A program made the position numbers and the translations under genes. The notes under the pieces are model-generated. The model saw only the letters and a program-made list of their open reading frames with translations. It made no database searches and was not told the origin of the DNA. A DNA stretch of 64,000 bases, taken from positions 868,001 through 932,000 of the forward strand of contig AP026542.1 in the NCBI GenBank assembly GCA_026075535.2, written 5' to 3'. Source of the DNA: Tricholoma matsutake. Taxonomy: Eukaryota; Basidiomycota; Agaricomycetes; Agaricales; Tricholomataceae. Each line of letters opens with the position of its first letter. Position 1 is the first letter of the stretch. Below, piece by piece: positions 35,836 to 45,496 of the stretch.

Positions 35836-37734
35836 CGAAGTGTACTTACTGTTAATCATTCTATGGCATCTTGGAGAAACTGCTTGTATTCAGCCTGATT
35901 TGGGGCCATCCCAGCTCCATCCCATAGCCATATATCAGTATCAGAGTTTTTCTGCCAAACATGGTCAGCTTTGAAATTGCCATCGGCCACAAATACATGT
36001 TTAAAAACAAATCTAAGGGGTAATATCATTTTAGAGACCACTGCACAAAGCAGGTGCTTAATCACCCACCAGTTCTCATCGTCCTTCCAATTTTCCAGTA
36101 TATTTATGCCTACTTGAGGACAAGCTGGACAGAAGTTGGTGAGTGATCCTGGTTCAGGTTTCAACAGATCTTTTTGATTGTGACCATACCCAGCCCACTT
36201 CAATCTTTTCATCCAATGCCATAAGTGGGACATGTGCCGAAGCTCATGGTAGAGGTTGACCACTTCTGCAGGCCTCATTGGCAATGTGATGCACTGAATC
36301 AATTGGTAACACTGGTAGGCTGATGACTTCAATTACAGATTACAGAGCCGAAAATGATCCAGGACATGCACAGTGAAAAGAGTGCGTATTTTGTTGAAGC
36401 TGGTGGGTAGCAAGTCACTGCTCACCAGGTCCAAGGGAATTCTGTGCTCCCCTTGACACTGGCAGGTAACCATCACCAAGTGATGTATTCCATTCATATG
36501 CACCACATGGATGTAACTGTTGTTCAAGGCATCAGCAGTGGGTGGTCTGAATGTAATATCAGCATCGGCATTGGGAGTGGGAGCGGGAGCAGCATCAGTC
36601 CTCAGTGCTCAGCTGTTTCAGTAGCATTAGGCAAATATGGATGAAACCCATGGATGTCTTCATCAGTGTGTTCAACTTCATGTGCATCATCACCATCAAA
36701 GAAGTCTTGTAGGCTATCATCAACATATGTATCGTGTGCTTGAATCAGAAGCTCATCAAGGGAATCAAAAAATGCTTCATCGTCCCCTGCTTCATCTGTG
36801 GTTGCCATTGCCATTGCCGTTGTCGCTCCCAACTCATGATACGGGGCTGATGCTGATTGATGTGATGAAGGCCAATGCTGATCATCACCTTCCCAATTGG
36901 CCGACTCTTGTTCTGCTTTATCTTTCATGTCCTTGAATGTTTCCAGATATTCCATTTGGAACTGAAGAGCGTTGCAAATCGGCTGATCTGTCTGGTGCTG
37001 AACTAAGAGGTATGTGCCAACCTCCCATAACTCGGCCCTGCAAAAGTGCATGCCAGTCCAAGATTCAATGCGATGGAAGGGATTTTGGCTGTGTGTTACC
37101 CGCATACATGTTCAGCAAAGTGTTCTTCCTAGCGAACAATCAATGCATCTCCAAATTGCCCATTTATTGAATGAACAGTGGTTGCAAACTTGTTTGTCAA
37201 TTGACCATGCCTGCCAAGACAGGGATGCTTGCAGCAGTTTATCTATTCGTCTGACAAACTCCAAGACATAGTCTCGCTGCCTGTGTTATTTGTACATGAG
37301 CCTCAGTAAGTCAATCAATGTCAGAAACTGACCATGCCAATCCGTGGCCGAACTGGCTCATTGGCCACCTGAGGTTCTTGCATATCCCATTCTGGAGCAA
37401 GACCTGGATTGTCGTGGATACCCCCTGAACTCAATTCACCACATTCTTCTGTAACTGGAGGCAAGGGAACCTTGATACACTTTGTTTTTGGTCCATGTCT
37501 TGTGTTGACATCAACTTCCTTATGTGTGACAGTATCCACCGCACCATCATCGTCCTCACGCAGGGTGGCATTGTTCTTTGATTGTCTCTTTCGCTTGTAA
37601 GGAGCTCTTGTTAGGCTCATGATGATTGGGGGGAATCAATTGCATTGATGGGCTATTTATTGTACTATTGACCTCATGTTATCCTCATGTGATCCTCATG
37701 CCAAATGACAAGTGAAACCCAATGGCAAGGACAA

Positions 37735-39640
37735 TTCCTTCCTCCACATCAATCCCCTCCAATGCCACCTGAGCCATCAGAGAACCCAGGACACAGACGG
37801 TACCGGAAAGAGAGCTGATATATGGTCGAAGAGCAGAAGATCATCGAGCCCTATAAAGATGGATTCCAATCTCAGGAATCAAAAGCTGCCCAATTGCAAA
37901 TACTCAAGACTGACATTCACCCCACCATATTTAATTCCTGGGCATCAATTGAGATGACCCCAATAGATCCAGAGGAGAGTCGCATGTGTGCCAAGGTGGG
38001 GTATCATCCCATTCAATGTTGTATTATTGATCACATTGCCAGGAACTAACAAACTGGCTTTTGAACAACTGGTGAATGACGAAAGGCTCCTCAAGAAAGT
38101 CAAACAACTTCAAAGTGAAGCAATCAGAAGTGATCTGGAGCTTACACCAGGACCGAGTTTGGAAAGAGATCAGAGATATGTTAGGTGTTCAGGATGCATC
38201 CACAAGTACACCTGGATGGTTCCAGAACTGACTGCCAGCCATCAAGAGGGTTTTTGAAAGCATGACTGCAGAGGAAAAGGCAGTGCTTGAGGCCAAGCAG
38301 GAGAAAATGGAGAGGGAAGGTTATCTAGAGGAAATGAAGCGAATGTATGTTAACCCATTGTCATTGCCACTGCCGATGATGTTATTGATGTTTCGCAGTC
38401 AAGCAGAGAAGAACCTGGTTAAGTGTGTGGAGGAGACTGCATGACAACAGTGGCTAGAAATGGGGGTGCTTTCTGTGACATTCACGGCCTACACTGCACC
38501 TGATGGTTTGATGGTTGTTGACGCATGAGTGAAAATCTTCTGCTGCCATTGCCGCTGCTGTTGCCAATCCCACTCCCAATCACAGTCATGAGAATGTTTC
38601 ATCGTTGATGGCCACCCCTGCACGATCCTTCATAGTCACATATAATAATGAGATCACAGAGCTCAAGTGCCACTTCATGGGCTATATCAAGGCTTTATGT
38701 GCATCAGACATTGCTTCAAGGTCAACAGCGCATGGTGACTCAATGCAAATCTGACTTGAGATGACTAGCGATGGGTTCCCCATCCTACCCACACCATGGA
38801 AAGGCTCACTGTACAAGAAAAAAGAGCTGGAGGAATGGTTTAAGTTGTATTTGGGCAGCATTACAGTATGATCACTTCCTTTTCAATGAGTTGTTACTTA
38901 TCTGCATGCAGAACTAGCGAACAATGTTCGTACTTGCCATGTCCCATTCACAGCAATTGCTGAGCACACATCGACATTCATCAATCCTGAATATCTCCCA
39001 GCCAGGTTCAAATGGACAGACCCACAGAACATGCAAAAGAGTGTCATAGAAGACTTCTTCAACCACATTCTGCAGCAGCAAATGGCACAGGGCCCTGAGA
39101 GGGCATTCAGGTTCAAAAGAATCAAGCTACATGATGGTAGTGTCTCTCCTGCGCAATATCCTAATGATTTGAATAGCCCTATACCTTCTCAATGGATGTG
39201 CAAACACACTGGCCAATGTAATGCAGATGCCACTGCTGTGCCCGATGTAGACTCCCCCACTGCTGCTACCGCTGCCATGCCCAGTGCAGACAACCTAGTG
39301 GCCAGTGCTGACTCATCCGCTCCCACTCCCGCATGCCCATGCCCAACCCCAAGGGCCAATCCCAAGGCTTAGCTGCATCTTCTCCCAACCTGCATTCACA
39401 ATCAAGAGCCATCAAAGCTGCAAAAGGCAAATCCAAGCTAAAGAAACCTGGCCAAAAGTTGATGGCAGAACAGGCACACAACTCGAACACAAGTGCAACT
39501 CTGTTGAATGATGTACAAGTCCATCAAACAACAATGTACAAGTCCATCAAACAATGATGGACATACTCTGTAGAGCTGGTGTCGCTCAGCCACAGCCAAT
39601 TAATGGTCCAGGTGATGGTGAACCGCAGTATCTTATACCT
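37735..39640 (+). pseudogene. Hypothetical gene on the strand opposite the transposase (KDZ cargo)
   Basis: Plus-strand coding signal is scattered over several frames: EEQKIIEPYKDGFQSQE, a Glu/Lys-rich helix ending MTAEEKAVLEAKQEKMEREG (about 38262-38325), GFPILPTPWKGSLYKKKELE (38770-38835), and a longer frame FKWTDPQNMQKSVIEDFFNH (from about 39008). The last continues to QYPNDLNSPIPSQ and a Pro/Ala-rich C-terminus. G/C-rich minisatellites fall between segments (38365-38385, 38540-38580, 39300-39360), probably in introns. Its start is about 115 bp from the divergent transposase start, suggesting a shared promoter region. I recall similar hypothetical proteins in Agaricomycetes but know no function. 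Confidence 0.5.
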
Positions 39641-39798
39641 TGAGACATGTACATGAGGTACATGGGACCCATGTCAGGCAACAATGTGAATGACCCCCCT
39701 ATTGATCCATCCCTGTTCCGAAATGACAATCCACTCCGCCTCCTCAACAAACATCACAATGTCCTAAACCTTGCCCCCTTTTTGGTGGCCAGGACACA

Positions 39799-39947
39799 GG
39801 AGCAGCCAGGATATGGGAGTGGCCAGGATACGGGAGCGGCCAGGATACGGGAGCAGCCAGGATACAGGAGCAGCCAGGATACGGGAGCAGCCAGGATACA
39901 GGAGCAGCCAGGACATGGGAGCAGCCAGCACGGGAGTGGCCAGCATG
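39799..39947 (+). repeat. 17-bp minisatellite, nine units
   Basis: Seven 17-bp units of consensus GGAGCAGCCAGGATACG, then two 15-bp variants. A degenerate inverted version (CCACTCCCGTATCTGGGCC) sits in intron 1 of the gene at 44691-45421. Confidence 0.9.
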
Positions 39948-39949
39948 CC

Positions 39950-40145
39950 CAACATAGGATTGTCAGCAGTTAGCAATCAACCAATGACCCCACCCCCATC
40001 CCAACAAAACCTGACAATCAGGCAATCACATCGGCAGCGGCCAGCACAGCAGCGGCCAGCTTGGCTGACGTAGGATCGTCAATGGTTAGGTATCAACCAA
40101 TGACCCCACCCCCATCCCAACAAAACCTGACAATCAACCAATCAG
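39950..40145 (+). repeat. Direct repeat of ~75 bp
   Basis: The block containing TAGGATTGTCAGCAGTTAG and CAACCAATGACCCCACCCCC (from about 39953) is repeated from about 40070 with a few differences. A short AGCGGCCAGC repeat lies between the copies. Non-coding. Confidence 0.75.
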
Positions 40146-40534
40146 AGGGTTGACACCAAAAGACAGCTGATGACCTTGCACAACAGGAGGCCATTTTAAT
40201 CACAACCCTTGGTAAAAGAGAGAAGAGGAAAAATGGAGGTCTTTACACTCCCCCCTGTATTCCTATAGGAATCCAATGATTCCAATGATTCCGATCGGAG
40301 TCCGATCGGAATCCAACCATATTCTGATGTCATTTTCACCAGCCAAATTGACATGAAATGGCACATTTAGTCCTAGTCCAGTCCGATGTAGTCCGATCAG
40401 AGTCCAATCGGACTATCGGAATTTCCTAGGAATTTCCAATCATAGAAATCACATAGGACTAGTCCGAAGTTATGCTAAGACATCAGACAATGTAGGATTC
40501 CGATAGGAATGAAAGCAGCCTTGCTTAGTAATAT

Positions 40535-40640
40535 AGTATGAAACATTAAATGCACAGATGAGAATTGAACACTTGACTACAGAAGATTATGTAAGCATAA
40601 ACTGACTACAATACCATTAGGCTAAACAGTCATTACAGGT
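40535..40640 (-). other. tRNA-like (pol III box) module
   Basis: On the minus strand GTTTAGCCTAATGGTA resembles an A box/D arm and GTGTTCAATTCTC a B box, about 50 nt apart. Stem pairing is too poor to call a functional tRNA, so a tRNA-derived relic is more likely. Confidence 0.35.
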
Positions 40641-40837
40641 AAGTGATCATACTACACTATATACCATTCCCATGGGTGTGATGACAAAGCACATAGCCGC
40701 ATCATCACACCTGCCAGCTCATCAACTCCCACCACCACCACCACCACCACCTCAACCACCTCAACCCAGCAACTCCCACCACTCCCACTTCATCCCCATC
40801 TCTAGACGAGCCCCCAAGACTGGAAACAACTGGTTTC

Positions 40838-40950
40838 GACACCAAACGATGCCCAAATGATGCAATCGTCGTTTGGGCCATAGTAAGTTTTTTTCATTCA
40901 TTTTTTACTTTTGTAAACTAACTAATTCATTTGTTTTGTTTCTAGGTTCT
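40838..40950 (+). other. Palindrome followed by intron-like sequence
   Basis: CCAAACGATGCCCAAATGATG...GTCGTTTGGGCC is followed by CATAGTAAGTTTTTT and a T-rich stretch with AACTAACTAAT as branch site, ending TTTGTTTCTAG. The layout matches the module at 7200-7310 and those in both hAT-like copies. Confidence 0.4.
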
Positions 40951-41180
40951 AATCTACATGAGTAACGACGGACTGATGTGAGCCAAACCCACACCCAATG
41001 ACGCCCCTGGCAACCCCCCTCCTCCCTGTCAAAACGGGATGTGAGGGTATCGATCATGGTCAGGAGCATGGGGAGTAACACCAGGAGACCCCAGAAGGGG
41101 AATACCCACCCGGTAAGCACCACCCGACCCCTCCCCTCGTGCCATGTCACTGACAAACTGACAACGCACCCACCCCACGC

Positions 41181-41612
41181 CTATGAGCTGCTGCTCGTAG
41201 GGTGGATTGTGAGTGCATGGACCCCCCACAACACCAATGACATCCAGCACCCCCCATCACCACCATGAGCAACTGCTCGTGGGGTGTATATGGGGTGCGA
41301 GAACATGGGAATGGCATGGAGGGATGACGACGGCACCAAACGACATGCCTACCAGCAGCTGCCCATAGGGTGGTTTGTGGGTGCAGACGACGAGGGGGAT
41401 GAATGACAAGGGTGACAAAATGACAAGGGGAAAGGGAAACGATGACCAGAAGGGGAGATGATGGCGACACCGCCCCATGCACGCCTACAAGCATCTGCTC
41501 GTAGGGTGTTTAAGGGGAGGGGGAGGGAGGGAGGGGATGATGGACAAACACCGCCATCAACATATGACGCACCACCCACCACCAGCCTCATGAGCAACTG
41601 CTCGTGGGGTGG
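41181..41612. repeat. Array of five short hairpins (CTACGAGCAG.TGCTCGTAG type)
   Basis: Inverted-repeat motifs at about 41181, 41261, 41348, 41483 and 41588, each a 7-9 bp stem around GAGCAN(C)TGCTC followed by GGGTG, spaced about 80-130 bp apart. The same kind of hairpin occurs four times in each hAT-like copy. Confidence 0.7.
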
Positions 41613-41989
41613 ACGGTGGGTGGAACGACGAGGGAGGGGAGATGAGGGAGGCGAGGTGAGGGAGGCGAGACATGATGGAGACGAGAGGGAGGGGAAACGA
41701 TGGGACAGGGCTGACGAGACAGCCAACACGACGCACCACCACCCCCTCCCCCCCATTTTGCGGGGGGGTGGGTTTTTTTTGTAGAATTTAAAATAGTATA
41801 ATTAAATAGTATAATTAATTCTCCCCCTCGTGTTTGCATGGGGGGTTTTTTAAAAATCTATATTAGTTATCTACTCCCTCGCGAAGATGTGAGGGCTCAA
41901 CAATTTTTTTTCGAGCTCTTGTGAGAGAGGTTAAAAATAAGTGAACTAATCCTAAGTGCTTTAAATGGACTTTATATTACATATTTATT

Positions 41990-42080
41990 AATGCTCCTGT
42001 GGCTCAACTGGTTGAGCACTTGTTTGGTAGTCATGTCATGTATATCCCAAGGTCTAGAGTTCAATTCCTGCTCTGTCCAT
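41990..42080 (+). other. tRNA-like (pol III box) module
   Basis: TGGCTCAACTGGTTGAGC forms a perfect D arm with an A box, and GAGTTCAATTCC about 45 nt on matches a B box. The acceptor ends do not pair, so this is probably a tRNA-derived relic, not a tRNA gene. Confidence 0.45.
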
Positions 42081-42371
42081 TTATTTTGTAAGCACTTTCA
42101 TCAAGTTAAGTCTGCCGAAATGGTGTGGTATTCCGACTACTACCTGTTGGAATTGCATAGGACTTTACTCAGAATTTACTAGGAATTTCTTGGAAATAAA
42201 AGTACATGGTCATCAAGATACATTCCGATCAGATTCCCATCGGAAAACTCGGACTCCTAGGACTCCGATAGGAATACGGGGGGGAGTGCAAAGTTTACGA
42301 AAAATGTGAAATTTTCAGACTAATTATACAACAATATTTCTGTATGAATGTAAAATAAAATGGTCCAACCA

Positions 42372-44334
42372 TTACTTTTTTCTGCCTTGTTTGACCTCCT
42401 CTCTGTCCTCGGATGTTCCCGCTCTCTTTTTTGGGTTTGGCTGAGGGCTGGTACTTTTTGAAGGCTGGGTGGGTGACAAATGGCGAGGGGATCGGCATAA
42501 TTGTGGAGGAGGAGGGGAATGCGATGCCAGCAGTGAAGGAGGGGCGGGTGGTATGAACACATTGCTGGTGGATACCGCTACTGGTTCTACAGGGTCAGCA
42601 TTGGGGATTGAGGGGGGTTGAAGGAGGGGAGGAAGGGGCGCATCCACAGAGGTCATACGTTGAACTGATTCCTGAGAATCTTGCAGCGTGGTGGGGACGA
42701 CCTTGATTTGAGGACCATGTCCTTCTTCCTCAAGCCCAGTGGGAGCGGGAGCGGGAGCGGCATGTGGAAGTGTGGGAGCGGCCAGTGGGGCAGCAGGTGG
42801 AAGTGTGGGAGGGGGAGGGGGAGTGGCAGGTGGGGGTGCAAGTGCGGGAATGGGGGTGGAAGCAGCAGGTGGGGGGGTGCAGGAGCGGCCAGTGGGGCAG
42901 CAGGTGGAAGTGCAGTAATAGGAGCAGGAGCAACCTTGTGTCCGTCTTCCTCAGGCCAAGCCACCTCATGCCTATCTTCCTCACTACCAGCATCAGTGGC
43001 AGCAGCCCTGTACCAGTGATCCTCCCAAACAGTGGCCACTGCATCCTGCTCATCTTCATTGACCTCCATACCATACCTTTGCCTATAGCTGGGACCATCT
43101 CTAATATAGTGCAGCTCACCTGCACCATTGTACAACACAAGGGGTTGTGGGCGGAACCCCATGTACTCTTCCATCTCATCCATCCTCCTGCTCAAGCTGG
43201 CCATATTCTTCTGTATGTTGGCCATTGCTCTGGGGAAGTTCTGATGGAGCCAATCACGCTGGTTGTACAGATGATGCTCCAGTTCTTGTATACAGTTGTT
43301 GAAGTCACAGAGCTCCCCAGCAGTAATGGGAGCAGGAGAGGGTGAGGGAGAGGGCGAGGGCAGGCGTTTGTGTGCAACGTCAACCATCTCGATGTCGGAG
43401 AAATATGTTGCTGTGGTCAATGTTCAGTGGTTATTTGTATAGTGATACATAGTACTTACCCTTTGATTTTCCTTTTTCTTCTCTTGTGAACCTCCACGAG
43501 GATCCAGACTTCTTCACCTTTCTTCTGGCTGCACCCTTTCCTTTCTCTGGCTTGTCCCCTCCATGACCATCTTTCATTTTTTCACACTTGACTTTGCCCT
43601 TCCCACATTCGAAACATGCGCCTTTCCCATTGACCTGTTTGTGACATTGTCGCCCAAGCTGGAAGCATCGTATGCAGGAAGTGGGCCTTACTGCCCCGTG
43701 TGCCGGTTGTCGCCATTGTTCCCTTTGCTCCTTTCACTCCAACAATCCATCTCCATTGCTTTCCATCCCCTCTGATTCCCCATCATTTTCTAAATCCTCA
43801 CCAGAGCTCCCACTGCTGCTCTGAAGTTGCCTGGTCCTGCCAATCCCACTTGGTCTTGCTGGAGTGGTTGGGGTGGGTGGTGCCGATGGGCATGCATCTG
43901 GGCATTGATGTTCTGGCTGGTGTGACCTGGATCCTGATGGCTCTGCTGGCGCCTGTGGTTTCCTTCACCTGGTCTCCCGTTCCCATTCCTGTTCCCATTC
44001 CTGTTCCTGTTCCCATTCCTGTTCCCATTCCTGTTCCCATTCCTGTTCCCATTCCCATTCCCATTCCTGCACCCCCACCTGCCACTCCTGCTCCTGATCT
44101 TGAAGGACCAGTGGCCGCTCAACCTCCCACTCCCAATGCCAAAACCCCTGAGGTTCCCACAATCCCATCTTTCTCGTTGAATTTCTTCATCGCGCACAGC
44201 TGACCTTCCATGAAAATCTCATCTCCCATTCTATCAGAACTTCCCCATGCTACCAGAAAACCCCACAGGAAAGACTTGGCACCAAATGCCGCTTTCAAAT
44301 CCTCCCTGAGATCCTGTCTTTGCCATGAAAACAA
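42372..44334 (-). CDS. Multi-exon Zn2Cys6-like gene in the KDZ block
   Basis: The N-terminal frame starts at 44334 (MFSWQRQDLREDLKAAFGAK, then DEIF, AMKKFNE). After a (CATTCC)n minisatellite at 43975-44095 comes a cysteine domain (43676-43584), CIRCFQLGRQC...CFECGKGKVKC, with spacing C-X2-C-X6-C-X9-C-X2-C-X6-C. A basic region and a 49-nt intron (GTAAGT at 43459, acceptor CACAG at 43411) follow, then a predicted coiled coil (QELEHHLYNQRDWLHQNFPR, MASLSRRMDEMEEYMGF). The last part is a Pro-rich tail containing another minisatellite (42735-42935), then a basic end (PKKRAGTSEDREEVKQGRKK). It is probably a DNA-binding accessory protein. Only the 43459-43411 splice is firm, and the reading frame just upstream of the Cys domain is unresolved. 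Confidence 0.5.
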
Positions 44335-44690
44335 TGTGTTCTACAGTATATTAGTCCCACTGTTGTCCTGATAGTATTTTACTTACAAGTGCCCATTTTC
44401 GTTCCCTCATGACAGCCTTGATGTTTCATGTTTGAAGGCCATTTTGGACAGCCTGCTCGATATGGCTGATGTGGCCGAGGACTTGTTGAGCTGTAACGTT
44501 CATGTTGAGATGAGTCGGGGTGGGGACGGGAACAGGGATGGGAGTGATGGGGTTTGAAAGTCAACGAAAGTTGGAATGATGAAAATCAACCATCATGTGT
44601 GTTTGTTCATCAAGGCCAAACAAATAACATCAATATCTGATCACTAGATTAGATGCACATTATAACCTCTGTTACATTGATCCATCCACA

Positions 44691-45421
44691 ATGAGCGACC
44701 AGCAGCAAATGCAAGGCAATGTTCTAGATGGCTATGTTCCTATCCGAGCTGACAATGGGCACCACTATCTAGTGCCCCACTTTATGATTCCCACCACTCA
44801 TCAGGCGATGAATGCCTATCGCCAGAAGTTGGAACTTGATGTCCATAATGTGGATGGAGGGGTAAGCTTCATTTATTTCGAATCAGGTTGAAGTTAAGGG
44901 CTGGTGCTGTGTCTCTGGCCACTGCTGTGTCTTGGCCACTCCCATATCCTGGCCACTCCCGTATCTGGGCCGCTCCCATTTCTCTATCCACTCCTGTGTC
45001 TTGTCTATCCCAACTGACATTATGATCAATTTGCAGTCTGGCAACATGAGCGCACTGCCATACTACCTGGTGGCCTGCAACCAGCTCACCCTACCTGTTG
45101 ATCCAGTAAGTGTCATCCTCATTTGTGTTTCTACATTAGTTCATCATGTTGCAGGACTTGACAGACAGGGAGTTGTTGAGCTGCGATGCTGAAGTGAAGG
45201 CCCTTCAAGACCAGCTTGGCACATCGTACAAGGATGCCAGTCATTGTCTGTACATGGCTGAGGTGGAGAAGCTCGAACAACAAGATATAACATTGAAAAC
45301 ATATGCCATTTTGAAGGAAAGGGTTGAAAATAAGTTGAAATCATTCGAAAGGAGGTTCTCAGAAATTATGCTGTCATCCCACTCAGACGCTATGGCCAAT
45401 CCCCCTGCCGATTCCCAGTGA
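44691..45421 (+). CDS. Intact three-exon small gene of unknown function
   Basis: Exon 1 44691-44861 (MSDQQQMQGNVLDGYVPIRA...), exon 2 45037-45105, exon 3 45155-45421. Donors GTAAGC and GTAAGT and acceptors TTTGCAG and TTGCAG are all canonical, and every junction is phase 0. The product is about 168 residues. The N-terminal half has VPHFMIPTTHQAMNAYRQKLE; the C-terminal half is a charged helix likely to form a coiled coil (AEVKALQDQLGTSYKDA, KSFERRFSEIM). Intron 1 contains a degenerate minisatellite related to that at 39.8 kb. It has no stops or frameshifts, unlike most neighbours. It diverges from the Zn2Cys6-like gene starting at 44334. No family is recognised. Confidence 0.7.
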
Positions 45422-45496
45422 TGTGGAAGGATAATCAATACCTTACTCATTATATATATATATATCCATGTAGCTTTTGTCTGTATTCTGTTCTTA

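Larger units (their letters stand above)
25519..37620 (-). pseudogene. KDZ transposase with CxC2-like N-terminus, split by chromovirus 2
   Basis: Exon 1 (37620-37334) is a basic N-terminus; a 52-nt intron (GTCAGT...ACACAG) leads to a CxC2-like cluster (CNHC, CIDC, LC.TC, then PFHRIESWTGMHF). A second Cys motif follows (VTCQCQGEHRIPLD). The transposase core has FCPACPQ, the first catalytic Asp in VADGNFKADH (35973-35984), the second in YDIVCQY (35468-35488) and Glu in AGEILESLW (about 35300-35317), next to GLMHVHGHKDECFFRY. The last exon (25751-25519, RHRWKEEFLLVTYEMQWTVRYF) lies beyond chromovirus 2, which entered at the last intron's acceptor. TGA stops at 37112-37114 and near 35856 are both consistent with CGA. 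KDZ enzymes move DNA by cut-and-paste; this copy is broken. Confidence 0.88.
40241..42293. mobile_element. 2.05-kb TIR element with tRNA-like modules near both ends
   Basis: The left end reads CTTTACACTCCCCCCTGTAT and the inverted right end CTTTGCACTCCCCCCCGTAT, followed by TCCTATNGGANTCC-type subterminal repeats on both sides. Inside are a reverse-oriented tRNA-like module (40535-40640), a palindrome with an intron-like stretch (40838-40950), five hairpins (41181-41612) and a forward tRNA-like module (41990-42080). There is no coding sequence. A target duplication was not found. The core (about 40660-41960) may be a further nested element. Confidence 0.65.

Noticed and set aside
39799..39947. 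Possible CRISPR array
   Set aside because: The units are adjacent 17-bp tandem repeats without spacers, in a eukaryotic genome; it is a minisatellite.
41990..42080. Functional tRNA gene
   Set aside because: The D arm and the A and B boxes are good, but the acceptor and T stems do not pair and no clear anticodon arm forms.
43700..44203. Plus-strand frame with a Pro/Val repeat (IPVPIPVP type)
   Set aside because: Produced by the CATTCC minisatellite; the gene with the cysteine domain reads on the minus strand.
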